Origin: Streptomyces sp. JH34
GTDB taxonomy: Bacteria; Actinomycetota; Actinomycetes; Streptomycetales; Streptomycetaceae
Length of the DNA stretch: 64,000 nt
NCBI RefSeq assembly: GCF_029428875.1
Contig: NZ_JAJSOO010000001.1
Span: forward strand, 2,790,001 to 2,854,000
Reading direction: 5' to 3'
Part shown: positions 7,558-15,657 of the stretch, piece by piece
Layout of the letters: each line of letters starts with the position of its first letter
Numbering within the stretch: the first letter of the stretch is position 1
Made by a program: the position numbers and the translations under genes
The notes under the pieces: model-generated
The model's input: only the letters and a program-made list of their open reading frames with translations
Databases searched by the model: none
Told to the model about the DNA's origin: nothing

Positions 7558-7722
7558 ATGACAGAGCACATGGGCCCCGAGTGGGGGGCGTCGCTGACGG
7601 CACAGTGCGCCGCGCCCGCGCTGCTCGCTGGGGCCGCCTTCGCCCTCGCGTTCAGGCGCTGGAGTGTGGAGCGGCAGGTGGTTCGGGGAGGCGGAAGCGC
7701 TGCCCGGGAGAACTCGAACTGA
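7558..7722 (+). CDS. Possible small membrane-type protein (54 aa), unrecognised
   Basis: An ATG-initiated reading beginning MTEHMGPEWGASL with one hydrophobic stretch (AAPALLAGAAFALAFRRW) and a basic tail. There is no clear ribosome binding site and no family assignment. The flanks, 7421-7557 and 7723-7771, hold nothing I recognise. It may be spurious. Confidence 0.25.
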   Translation: MTEHMGPEWGASLTAQCAAPALLAGAAFALAFRRWSVERQVVRGGGSAARENSN

Positions 7723-7771
7723 TCGCGCACACTCCCGTGAAGGCACCCATCGACGCAGAGGCGGCATCCCG

Positions 7772-8245
7772 TTGACCAGCAGACCGTGCGGCGCGCAGTC
7801 CACCCTCCTCCGCCGGTTCGGCCGGACCTTCCGTGTCTGGGGCTACGGGGTGAGCCACTCGCGCCTGTTGCTCCGGTCCCGCAAGGACGGGGTGGAGGAC
7901 AGCCGGCTGGTCCTCCACTTCGAGGCGGTCGAGTCCATGCAGCTCGTGAAGCGGTACGAGGACCTCGAACTCCACACGGTCGACGACTCCGAGTTCTCGC
8001 GCGTCTACGAGGAATCCGGCGTCCCGCCGGAGTGGCGGGACACCCGTCTGGTGGTCCGTCTGCGGTCCCGCAGCGGCACGGGATACGTGCAATGCGGGCG
8101 CGTCGTCGTCGACCGGCACCAGGACGACGAGGACGGACCAGGCGATGCGTCCGCGATCCGTGATGTGGTCTGGAGCCTGCGCCCCTCCGGACTCCGCGCC
8201 CCGTGCGGACCCGCCGGCGATACGGCGGCCCACCGGAAGGAGTGA
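7772..8245 (+). CDS. Conserved actinobacterial protein of unknown function
   Basis: A 157-residue cytosolic protein. The segment LLRRFGRTFRVWGYGVSHSR followed by LLLRSRKDG is a pattern I associate with a family of about 150-residue Streptomyces proteins without known function. A predicted beta-rich middle (LVLHFEAVESMQLVKRYEDL) and a charged tail follow. TTG at 7772 was chosen because GAGGCGG lies about 8-10 nt upstream and conservation appears to begin just after it; a reading extending to 7664 has no support. It converges on the nonulosonate operon across a hairpin at 8272-8304. Confidence 0.6.
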   Translation: MTSRPCGAQSTLLRRFGRTFRVWGYGVSHSRLLLRSRKDGVEDSRLVLHFEAVESMQLVKRYEDLELHTVDDSEFSRVYEESGVPPEWRDTRLVVRLRSRSGTGYVQCGRVVVDRHQDDEDGPGDASAIRDVVWSLRPSGLRAPCGPAGDTAAHRKE

Positions 8246-8271
8246 ACACCCCCTGGAGCGTGCCTCGGAAC

Positions 8272-8304
8272 CCGCCCGGCTCCAGGAGACGGGCAGCCGG
8301 GCGG
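8272..8304. terminator. Bidirectional hairpin between convergent genes
   Basis: Arms CCGCCCGGCT (8272-8281) and AGCCGGGCGG (8295-8304), 10 bp perfect with a 13-nt loop. It lies in the 78-nt gap between the stop codons of the 7772 gene and the 8324-9370 gene, so it can serve both. Confidence 0.6.
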
Positions 8305-8323
8305 CGGCACCGGTTGTGGGCGC

Positions 8324-9370
8324 CTATCCCTCCGTCGCCGCCACCGCCGTGACGCGCCACGGCGCCAGCCGCTGCACGTCCTTGGCCGTCTCCGTGACGC
8401 CGCTCAGGAAGCCCTGCGCGCGCGGGGACGCCGTGTCGCGGAGCCATTCCGGCGCTATGTCGCACACCGCGACCTTCACTCCCGTGCCCACCAGGGCCAG
8501 GGGGAGGGTGTGGACGACGGTGGACGGGAAGCTCAGGACCGTGTGGCCGATGGGGCCTCTGCGGGCGATGAGTTCCAGCGGCAGGTCGGGGCGGACTATC
8601 TCCAGGCCCGTGGCGGATTCCAGGGCGTGGAGCTTGTCCGCGGACTCCCGGCGGTGGGCGAAGTACCGCGTCGCGCCGTGGGCGCGGGCCAGTGCGGTGA
8701 CCGCTTCCTCGTACGGGACGGGGTCGATCACCCCCGTCTCCACCAGGGAGGTGCCGACCAGGTCGGCGCCCTTGGTGATGAGGGGCGGGCCGAAGCGTTC
8801 CCGGGTCCAGGCGAAGGTGTTCGCCGTGACCTCGATGTCCTCCGGGGCCTCCACCGGCATGGCGGTGAACACCTCGACCGTGCGGGACGCCGACGGGGTG
8901 AAGCTTCGCCGGGCCGCGGAGGTGACCGGGGCCAGGAGCAGCTCGCGCGGGCCTCCGCTGCCCCTGCGGTGCCACCGCACCAGTCGTTCTCCGCGCGCCA
9001 GTTGGGCGACGAACTCCATGGTGGCGGTGCCGTCGTCGACGACCGTGATCCGGCGGGTGCGGACCAGGCTCAGCAGCAGTTGCACATACCGGGAGAACGG
9101 GTCCCCGATGACGATGCGGTCGGCCTTGCGGGTCAGTCCGGTCAGCGCCCGCAGGGCCTTCAGAGGCGCGCCGGTCTCCCCGCGCGCCTCCTGCCAGCGG
9201 ACGGTGATGCCCTCGTCGCGGGCCAGCTCCGCCATCCTGCGCAGCTGTCCGCGCGACATCGGGTCGACCGGGGGGAGGACGACGATCGTGGTGTCGGTTC
9301 CTCCCCGGGTGTGGGTCCACTCCAGGACGTTCAGGAGCTGGACCGGGCTCTCGACGAAGGCGAGGTTCAC
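8324..9370 (-). CDS. Polysialyltransferase-like protein of a nonulosonate operon
   Basis: A 348-residue cytoplasmic protein starting at GTG 9370, 11 nt after the neuB stop. MNLAFVESPVQLLNVLEWTH at the N-terminus, a middle YFAHRRES and a C-terminal FPSTVVHTLPL fit the GT-B-like sialyl/polysialyltransferase superfamily (POLYST, GT52 or GT38 related). In those enzymes a late Ser-Thr pair binds the CMP-sugar. It is the last gene of a four-gene operon reading from 12980. It probably transfers the CMP-activated nonulosonic acid made by the two preceding genes onto a surface polymer. The exact acceptor is unknown. Confidence 0.6.
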   Translation of the reverse strand: MNLAFVESPVQLLNVLEWTHTRGGTDTTIVVLPPVDPMSRGQLRRMAELARDEGITVRWQEARGETGAPLKALRALTGLTRKADRIVIGDPFSRYVQLLLSLVRTRRITVVDDGTATMEFVAQLARGERLVRWHRRGSGGPRELLLAPVTSAARRSFTPSASRTVEVFTAMPVEAPEDIEVTANTFAWTRERFGPPLITKGADLVGTSLVETGVIDPVPYEEAVTALARAHGATRYFAHRRESADKLHALESATGLEIVRPDLPLELIARRGPIGHTVLSFPSTVVHTLPLALVGTGVKVAVCDIAPEWLRDTASPRAQGFLSGVTETAKDVQRLAPWRVTAVAATEG

Positions 9371-9381
9371 CGGTCGGCCCG

Positions 9382-10317
9382 TCAGACCGCGACCGGCTCG
9401 GCGGCCGGCGCGTTCTCGCCCTCGGCGACGACGCCCGCGACCCGGCGGAGCTTCTTCATCGGGCCGAGCTCGGACTCGTAGACCTTCTTGACGCCGTCAC
9501 CGAGGGACGCCTCGATGGTGCGGATGTCGCGGACGAGGCGCGTGAGGCCCTGCGGCTCGACGGAGGCGGCCTGGTCGGAGCCCCACATGGCGCGGTCCAG
9601 GGTGATGTGGCGCTCGACGAACGTGGCGCCCAGCGCGACGGCGGCGAGGGTCGTCTGCAGGCCGGTCTCGTGCCCGCTGTAGCCGATCGGGACGTTCGGG
9701 TACTCCTGCTGCAGGGTGTTGATGACCCGCAGGTTGAGCTCCTCGGCCTTCGCCGGGTACGTCGAGGTGGCGTGGCAGAGCAGGATGTTGTCGCTGCCGA
9801 GGACCTCGACCGCGTGACGGATCTGCTTCGGCGTCGACATGCCGGTGGAGAGGATCACGGTGCGGCCGGTGGCGCGCAGCGAGCGGAGCAGCTCGTCGTC
9901 CGTGAGCGAGGCGGAGGCGACCTTGTGGGCGGGGACGTCGAACTTCTCCAGGAAGGCGACGGCCTCGGTGTCCCACGGGGAGGCGAACCAGTCGATGCCG
10001 CGCTTCGCGCAGTGCTCGGCGATGGCGGTGTACTCGGCCTCGCCGAACTCGACGCGGTGACGGTAGTCGATGTACGTCATCCGGCCCCAGGGGGTGTCGC
10101 GCTCGATGTCCCACTGGTCGCGCGGGGTGCAGATCTCCGGGGTGCGCTTCTGGAACTTGACGGCGTCGCAGCCGGCGTCGGCGGCCACGTCGATCAGCGC
10201 GAGGGCGTTGTCGAGGTCACCGTTGTGGTTGATGCCGATCTCACCGGTGACGTACACGGGGTGGCCGGGGCCGGCGGTACGGGTGCCGAAGGTGCGCAGG
10301 CGGGAGGTGTTGCTCAT
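9382..10317 (-). CDS. neuB: NeuB-family nonulosonic acid (sialic acid/Kdn) synthase
   Basis: A 311-residue TIM-barrel aldolase-type synthase condensing PEP with a hexose (ManNAc or mannose derivative) to a nine-carbon acid. Motifs: EIGINHNGDLDNALALID near residue 26, DAVKFQKRTPEICTP, WFASPWD, STGMST, LLCHATSTYPA, IGYSGHE and the metal/substrate block ERHITLDRAMWGSDQAAS. Usual NeuB proteins are about 350 residues with a C-terminal SAF (antifreeze-like) domain. Here the barrel is followed only by about 25 Ala/Glu-rich residues, so the SAF cap is missing. ATG at 10317 has an AAGGAAG site. From memory, the corresponding S. coelicolor genes serve a Kdn-containing teichulosonic acid of the cell wall. 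Whether the product is Kdn or Neu5Ac cannot be read from the sequence. Confidence 0.88.
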   Translation of the reverse strand: MSNTSRLRTFGTRTAGPGHPVYVTGEIGINHNGDLDNALALIDVAADAGCDAVKFQKRTPEICTPRDQWDIERDTPWGRMTYIDYRHRVEFGEAEYTAIAEHCAKRGIDWFASPWDTEAVAFLEKFDVPAHKVASASLTDDELLRSLRATGRTVILSTGMSTPKQIRHAVEVLGSDNILLCHATSTYPAKAEELNLRVINTLQQEYPNVPIGYSGHETGLQTTLAAVALGATFVERHITLDRAMWGSDQAASVEPQGLTRLVRDIRTIEASLGDGVKKVYESELGPMKKLRRVAGVVAEGENAPAAEPVAV

Positions 10318-10329
10318 GGTGGTGCTTCC

Positions 10330-11574
10330 TTACTTGGTGGGGGTCGCGGGGACTTCGGTGGGGAGCGTGAGGGTGGGGCCCAGGAGCCAGGCCGCGATCT
10401 CGCGGATGGCCCCGGAGCCGCCGGGATTGGTGGTCACGGCGCGCGCGGCGGCACGCACCGAGTCGTGGGCGTTCGCCACGGCGACGGGCCAGCCCGCCAG
10501 ACCGAAGCAGGCCAGGTCGTTGACGTCGTTGCCGACGTAGAGCACGCGGTCGGGAGCGATGGACTGCTCCTCGCACCACTGCTTGAGCGCCAGGTCCTTG
10601 CGGTCGATGCCGTGCAGGACGGGGACCTGGAGTTTGCGGGCGCGGGCGGCGACGACCGGGTTCTGTTCCGTGGAGAGGATCAGGAGCGGCAGGCCGGCCC
10701 TGCGCAGGGCGGCGATCCCGAGGCCGTCGCCCCGGTGCACGGCGACGATCTCGCGGCCGTCGGAGTCGATGAGGACGCGGTCGTCGGTCTGTGTGCCGTC
10801 GAAGTCGAGGACGACGGCGTCGATGTCCGCCCGCGTGGGGTACGGCGAGGGGTCCAGGAGCGGCGCGAGGGCGCGGGCCCTGGCCAGGTCGTGCGGGTCG
10901 TCGACCTCCAGGACCCGGGCGGGGTCGGTCCGTACGAGCGCCGTGTGACCGAAGAAGCGGTGGCGGTGGGTACGGAAGCCCTCGACGTCCATGGCGTAGG
11001 CGGCGCCGGTCTCCAGGTAGTCCTGGGGCCGGTCCTGGCGGCGGGGGCGTACGGCCTTGTCGTGGTTGACGCCGTAGGTCTCGTCCTCGGCCTCGCTGCC
11101 GTCGCGCCACACGAAGCCGTGGAAGGGGGCCACGGTGACGGCGGTGTCGGCGCCGTCGCGGGCGACCGCGGTGGCGACGCCGTCGATGTCCGCACGGGTG
11201 ATGAAGGGGCTGGTGCACTGGACCAGGAGCACCACGTCGGCCTTCCGGCCGTGCGTCGTGGACTCGTAGGCGTGCAGGGCGTGCAGAACGGCGTCCTCGC
11301 TGGTCGCCGTGTCACCGGCGATGGCGGCGGGGCGCTGGACGCAGTGCAGCCGGGCGTCCTCCCCGAGCGCCTCCCCCGCCGCTCTGGCCGCCGCCGCGAT
11401 GGCCGGGTCGTCGGTGGTGACGACGACGTCGGTGACCTCGGGCGAGGCGAGGCAGGCGCGGACGGCCCGGGCGACGAGGGGCACGCCGCCGACCTGGGCG
11501 AGGTTCTTAGCGGGCACGCCCTTGGATCCGCCGCGGGCGGGGATCACGGCGAGCACGGTGGGGGTCGGGGTCAT
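10330..11574 (-). CDS. CMP-nonulosonate cytidylyltransferase fused to a KdsC-like HAD phosphatase
   Basis: A 414-residue bifunctional protein. Residues 1-235 form the NeuA-type nucleotidyltransferase (IPARGGSKGVPAKNL, TTDDP, LLVQCTSPFITRADID, ETGAAYAMDVEGF). Residues 247-414 form a HAD phosphatase with the DxD nucleophile motif LDFDGTQTDD, LSTEQNP, and YVGNDVNDL near the end. Fusing a 9-phosphate phosphatase to CMP activation puts dephosphorylation of the NeuB product and its activation in one enzyme. ATG at 11574 has AGGAG 5 nt upstream. A longer reading to 11928 runs antisense-like through the upstream gene and is rejected. 12 nt separate it from neuB. Confidence 0.88.
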   Translation of the reverse strand: MTPTPTVLAVIPARGGSKGVPAKNLAQVGGVPLVARAVRACLASPEVTDVVVTTDDPAIAAAARAAGEALGEDARLHCVQRPAAIAGDTATSEDAVLHALHAYESTTHGRKADVVLLVQCTSPFITRADIDGVATAVARDGADTAVTVAPFHGFVWRDGSEAEDETYGVNHDKAVRPRRQDRPQDYLETGAAYAMDVEGFRTHRHRFFGHTALVRTDPARVLEVDDPHDLARARALAPLLDPSPYPTRADIDAVVLDFDGTQTDDRVLIDSDGREIVAVHRGDGLGIAALRRAGLPLLILSTEQNPVVAARARKLQVPVLHGIDRKDLALKQWCEEQSIAPDRVLYVGNDVNDLACFGLAGWPVAVANAHDSVRAAARAVTTNPGGSGAIREIAAWLLGPTLTLPTEVPATPTK

Positions 11575-11594
11575 GGAGGCTCCTGGATCGGTGG

Positions 11595-12980
11595 TCACAG
11601 CTCGCCCATCCGCCGGATCACGGGGGCTACCCGCTGGACTCCGTGGCGATAGGCGCCGCGCGCCGCGTTGCGTACGGTCTCGCGGACGGCACCCCGGACC
11701 CGGCCCGTCTCCCTGGGCGTGACGGCGCCCGGCAGCGGGTGGCCGTCGGGGCCCAGGTGGTGGCGGGCGAGGATGCCGGGGAGGTATCCGGGCGCGGTGG
11801 CGGGCGTGTAGTAGGGGGCGAGGCGGGGAAGCGGCCCGGCGGCCAGCAGTTCCTCGACGCGGCCGCGGGCGGTGTCGTAGGCGGAGGCGTACGAGCCGTC
11901 GGCGGCGACGCCCTGGCCGGCGAGCCACTCCTCGTCGGGTTCCGGGCGCATGCCGCCGTCGAGGTGGTCCCAGGACGTGATCAGGCCCGATCCGATGAAG
12001 TGGTGGTTGCCGAGGGCCTCGCGGACGCCGAGGTCGGAGAGGATCGCGGTCGGGATCCGCCGGTGCAGCGATTCCAGCGCGGCGGTCGAGGAAACGGTGA
12101 CCAGCAGGTCGGTGCGGTCCAGGACCTCGCCCATGTGCCCGTACACCAGCCGGAAGTTGGGCGGCAGACCGCCGGGGATCCGCTCGGCGAGCCGCTGGTA
12201 GGGGAGTTCCTCGATGTGCGTGGTGTGCTCGCCCGGCTTGGAGCGCAGCTTCAGCAGCACCTCGCGGCCGGGGTGCAGCCGGGCGTGCTCGACGAGCCGG
12301 CGCAGCAGGTACGTGCGTTCGGCGCGGGATGCCGGTACGGAGGGCTGGGCCGCGAACACGACGGTGTCGCGGCCCTCCTCCGCCCCGTGCGGTTCCCCGC
12401 CGAGGAACGGCAGGGCCGCCTCGGTGACGGACGACGCGTCGGCACCCACGCCTTCGTACACGGCGCGGAACCGCGCGGCGTCGTGGCGGGAGTTGGCGAG
12501 GACGACGTCCGCGCCGTGGCGCAGCAGGAGTCCGTCGGCGAGCTTCTCGTAGACGACTCCGACGTAGCCCGTGACGACGACGGGCCTGCGGGGCAGTTCC
12601 AGTGCGGCCAGGCCGTGCAGCATCGCCTGGACCGCGCCGCCCACGAGGGCGAGGACGACGACGTCGTACGCCTCGTCCCGCACCGTGTGCAGGAACTCGA
12701 CGGCCGTCACCTCACGCACCCGGGCGGCGTCGATCCCGACCTCGCCGACTTCGGCGAGCTGGCGGGGTGTCGGCGTGGCCCGGCCCCGCAGCAGCAGCCC
12801 GCTGATCTCCACCGGGCGGTCCGCCGCGGCGGACTCCGGGGCCCCGGAGAGGCGGCGCGCGGTGAGCGCGCCCCACTTCCAGCGGGTGTCGGAGTCGGCG
12901 AGCACGGCGATGCGGAGGACCGCTCGGCCGGCTGCTGGGGTGTCGGCCGGAGGGGCCGTGTCTTCGGTACGGGGGGGCAC
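11595..12980 (-). CDS. DUF6716-like putative glycosyltransferase
   Basis: A 461-residue cytosolic protein, first gene of the leftward operon. The N-terminus LRIAVLADSDTRWKWGALTA followed by a receptor-like HGAD...SRHDAARF middle and a C-terminal TDLLVTVSSTAALESLHRRI and LGNHHFIGSGL give a GT-B glycosyltransferase layout. I recall this family (DUF6716) beside neuB genes in Streptomyces. GTG at 12980 is preceded by TAGCTT at 7 nt spacing, so the mRNA is probably leaderless. A 13-codon upstream extension would lie over the promoter. It probably builds the backbone or linkage of the acidic glycan; donor sugar unknown. Confidence 0.6.
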   Translation of the reverse strand: MPPRTEDTAPPADTPAAGRAVLRIAVLADSDTRWKWGALTARRLSGAPESAAADRPVEISGLLLRGRATPTPRQLAEVGEVGIDAARVREVTAVEFLHTVRDEAYDVVVLALVGGAVQAMLHGLAALELPRRPVVVTGYVGVVYEKLADGLLLRHGADVVLANSRHDAARFRAVYEGVGADASSVTEAALPFLGGEPHGAEEGRDTVVFAAQPSVPASRAERTYLLRRLVEHARLHPGREVLLKLRSKPGEHTTHIEELPYQRLAERIPGGLPPNFRLVYGHMGEVLDRTDLLVTVSSTAALESLHRRIPTAILSDLGVREALGNHHFIGSGLITSWDHLDGGMRPEPDEEWLAGQGVAADGSYASAYDTARGRVEELLAAGPLPRLAPYYTPATAPGYLPGILARHHLGPDGHPLPGAVTPRETGRVRGAVRETVRNAARGAYRHGVQRVAPVIRRMGEL

Positions 12981-12987
12981 GTCCAAG

Positions 12988-12993
12988 AAGCTA
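12988..12993 (-). promoter_or_regulatory. -10 box of the leftward nonulosonate operon
   Basis: TAGCTT on the minus strand, 7 nt before the GTG at 12980. It faces the rightward TAGCGT box at 13176 across about 180 nt, giving a divergent promoter region for the two glycan operons. Confidence 0.5.
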
Positions 12994-13175
12994 GGAAGGC
13001 ATTCCGAGGAGCGGCCCAACGCGGGGGCAACAGATGGTTAACAGCCCGCCGACGCTTGGGGATCGGGCTTCGGACGGCCCTTTTCGCCCAGGTGGGACGG
13101 ACAGGTTAACGGAGCCGACACGGCTCGTTCATCCCTTGTCCTTGCCGGGGACAAGCCGCATGACAGGCCGCCGCC

Positions 13176-13181
13176 TAGCGT
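13176..13181 (+). promoter_or_regulatory. -10 box of the rightward glycosyltransferase operon
   Basis: TAGCGT followed by exactly 7 nt and GTG at 13189, indicating leaderless initiation. No clear -35 hexamer. Confidence 0.5.
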
Positions 13182-13188
13182 GAAGCCC

Positions 13189-14190
13189 GTGGTCAAGCTC
13201 TCCGTCATCGTGCCGTTCTACAACGTGCAGACATACGCGCCCGACACCCTCAGAAGCCTGCGTGCCAACGCGCGCAAGGACTTCGAGTTCGTCCTCGTCG
13301 ACGACTGCTCCACGGACGGGACGACCGACATCCTGCGCCGTGCGCGGGACGACATCCCCGGGGCGGTCGTGATCAGACACGAACAGAACGGCGGGCTCGC
13401 CACCGCGCGGAACACCGGACTGGACGCCGCTACAGGGGAGTACCTCACCTTCCTGGACGGCGACGACTGGCTCGCCCCCGGTTACTACGAGCGGCTGCTC
13501 GCCGCCGCTCAGGACCTGGGGTGCGACTTCGTCCGCGCCGACCACGTGCAGGTCACCGGCAGGGCACGGACCGTGCACCGGGTGCCGCACGGGCTGCGGG
13601 GCGTTCCCTTCAGTCCGCGGGACGCCATCCTCCCGGCCGGCCGCACCACGTCGGTGGACTATCCGTACGCCTGGGCCGGCATCTACCACCGCCGTCTCGT
13701 CGACCGCGGACTGCTGCACTTCACGGACGGGCTGCGGACGGCCGAGGACCGCCCGTGGATCTGGCGTCTGCACCGGGAGGCGGAGAGCTTCGCCGCGGTC
13801 GGCCTGCTCGGCGTGTTCTACCGGCGCGGTGTCGCCTCCTCACTCACTCAGATCGGCGACGTCCGGCAGCTCGACTTCATCCGGGCGTTCGACCAGGTCA
13901 TCGAGGAGACCACGCGGGATCCCGAGGCGGACAAGCTGCTGCCGAAGGCGGTCCGCACCTACACGGCCGTCATGGCGCACCACCTGAACTCCATCGAGAG
14001 GTTCGAACCGGCCGTCGCACGCAAGCTGCGCTCCATGAGCGCGGCCGCACTCCAGCGGCTGCCGCAGGACCTCCTCAGCGACACCCTGGACTCGCTCGGT
14101 GACCAGCGGGCGGCGCGGCTCCGCCGGCTCCGCCGCCGCCCGGTCCCCGCGGGGACCGTCCCCTCCGTCACCACAGGAGCCACCACCTGA
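13189..14190 (+). CDS. Family 2 glycosyltransferase
   Basis: A 333-residue GT-A fold enzyme. Motifs: KLSVIVPFYNVQTYAPDTLR at the start, VLVDDCSTDGT, ARNTGLDAATGEYLTFLDGD with DGDDW as metal-binding DxD, and ADHVQVTGRART. The helical C-terminal part is common in polymer-forming GT2 enzymes. GTG at 13189 was chosen over GTG at 13180 because it lies 7 nt after a TAGCGT -10 box. Its stop overlaps the next ATG by 1 nt, so the polysialyltransferase-like gene is translationally coupled. Likely role: adding a hexose, or a backbone sugar, to the nonulosonate polymer. Confidence 0.82.
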   Translation: MVKLSVIVPFYNVQTYAPDTLRSLRANARKDFEFVLVDDCSTDGTTDILRRARDDIPGAVVIRHEQNGGLATARNTGLDAATGEYLTFLDGDDWLAPGYYERLLAAAQDLGCDFVRADHVQVTGRARTVHRVPHGLRGVPFSPRDAILPAGRTTSVDYPYAWAGIYHRRLVDRGLLHFTDGLRTAEDRPWIWRLHREAESFAAVGLLGVFYRRGVASSLTQIGDVRQLDFIRAFDQVIEETTRDPEADKLLPKAVRTYTAVMAHHLNSIERFEPAVARKLRSMSAAALQRLPQDLLSDTLDSLGDQRAARLRRLRRRPVPAGTVPSVTTGATT

Positions 14191-15593
14191 TGCCCGGCCG
14201 CCGTTCCACCCAGCTCTTCTTCGCCTGCTCGCAGTACGCCGCCGCCACGGTCACCGCCGCGATCCGGGCGGGCCTGTTCGGCCCGCGCGACGAACACCGT
14301 CGGCTGCTGGTCGTCAGCGACACCTCGTACGCCCCGGAAGTGGGCACCCCGCTCGACCGGATGGACGGATTCGAGTGCCTGCGGCCCGAGTTCGACGCCG
14401 TGATCTCCTGGAACGACTTCCTCAGCCCCTTCCACCCCGCGGGCTGGTTCCCGCGCGACCAGGACACCCTGCTCTGGGAGCGGTATCTGCGTCTGGCCTG
14501 GGACCTCGGTGACGGGCCGGTGGAGATCGCCTGCGAGTCCATCCAGGCGAACCCGTCGAACGCCGTCGCGAAGATCTTCAGCGAGAGCCCCGTCCACGTC
14601 TACGCCGACGGCCTGATGAGCTACGGCCCGACCCGGAGCAGGATCGACCCGCTGATCGGCACCCGGGTGCAGCGGCTCCTCCACCTGGATCTGGTGCCGG
14701 GCCTCAGGCCCCTGCTGCTGTCCGAGTTCGACGTCGAACCCGAGCTGGTCCCCACGGCCGAGTTCCTCAAGGTGCTGTCCGAACTGTCGGACGCCGCACC
14801 CGCGTTCACCGGCCTGCGGCATCAGGAAGCTCCCGCGCTGCTGCTCGGCCAGTACCTGTCGGCGATCGACGTCCTGACGCCCGCGGAGGAGGAGGACCTC
14901 CATGTGCGCATGGTGCGCGGTGCCGTCGGGCTCGGGCACCGCCACATCGTCTTCAAGCCGCACCCCGCCGCCCCGGCGGGCTGGTCCCGCGCCCTGGAGG
15001 AGGAGGCGGAGCGGCTGGGAGCCGAGCTGACCGTCCTGGACGCCCCGGTCATCGCGGAGGTGGTCTACCAGCGGCTGACTCCGGCCCTCGTCGTCGGCGC
15101 GTTCTCCACGGCTCTGCTCACCGCCGCCGCCTTCTACGGCATCCCGGTCGCCCGTATCGGGACGGACGCGCTGCTGAGCGGGCTGACCCCCTATCAGAAC
15201 AGCAACCGTGTGCCGCTGACGATCGTCGACGCCCTGCTGCCCGACCTGGAGGACCCCGAGGCGGTCACCGCGTGGGCACTGCCGGACGAGAGCGGCGTCC
15301 AGCGGGAGCTCACCGGGCTGGTCACCTCCGTCGGCTTCGCGATGCAGCCGAAGATCTACCCGGAACTGCGTACCGCGGCCGAGGCGTTCCTGGCCCAGCA
15401 GCACCCGTCCGGCCGGGCGCGCTACTTCCGGCGCCGCCGTCTGACGGCGCTCGCCCTGCCCGGAGCACTGCCCTCGCAGCTCGGCTTCATCCCCCGCAAC
15501 CCCACCGTGCGCAGGTTCGCGCGGCAGGCCAGGACCTGGCAGCGGGCGGCGAGCCGCCGCCTGCCGGGCGCGGGCCGGGTCAACGGCGGCTGA
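14190..15593 (+). CDS. Polysialyltransferase-family (POLYST) glycosyltransferase
   Basis: A 467-residue GT-B-type protein. FFACSQYAAATVTAAIRAGL at the N-terminus, HIVFKPHPAAP in the second half and GAFSTALLTAAAFYGIPVAR match the HP and Ser/Thr motifs of bacterial alpha-2,8-polysialyltransferases (PF07388). In those, the His and the Ser/Thr bind the CMP-sugar. The C-terminal 60 residues are strongly basic (FRRRRLTALA, RRFARQARTW) and may associate with the membrane surface. ATG at 14190 overlaps the upstream stop, with AGGAG 11 nt ahead. Together with the 8324 gene it gives two candidate nonulosonate transferases for one CMP-sugar pathway. Confidence 0.75.
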   Translation: MPGRRSTQLFFACSQYAAATVTAAIRAGLFGPRDEHRRLLVVSDTSYAPEVGTPLDRMDGFECLRPEFDAVISWNDFLSPFHPAGWFPRDQDTLLWERYLRLAWDLGDGPVEIACESIQANPSNAVAKIFSESPVHVYADGLMSYGPTRSRIDPLIGTRVQRLLHLDLVPGLRPLLLSEFDVEPELVPTAEFLKVLSELSDAAPAFTGLRHQEAPALLLGQYLSAIDVLTPAEEEDLHVRMVRGAVGLGHRHIVFKPHPAAPAGWSRALEEEAERLGAELTVLDAPVIAEVVYQRLTPALVVGAFSTALLTAAAFYGIPVARIGTDALLSGLTPYQNSNRVPLTIVDALLPDLEDPEAVTAWALPDESGVQRELTGLVTSVGFAMQPKIYPELRTAAEAFLAQQHPSGRARYFRRRRLTALALPGALPSQLGFIPRNPTVRRFARQARTWQRAASRRLPGAGRVNGG

Positions 15594-15657
15594 AGTCACG
15601 CACGACCGTCCGTCTTCCCGGGGGGAAGACCGTGGAAGACGTGGAAGGACCACCGAA

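Noticed and set aside
7434..9320. 628-codon open frame on the minus strand
   Set aside because: Arg/Pro/Gly-rich with no domains; overlaps the better supported 7772 and 8324 genes in another frame.
11575..11928. N-terminal extension of the NeuA-HAD protein
   Set aside because: Low-complexity Arg/Pro sequence overlapping the upstream glycosyltransferase; ATG 11574 has AGGAG and starts directly with the nucleotidyltransferase motif.
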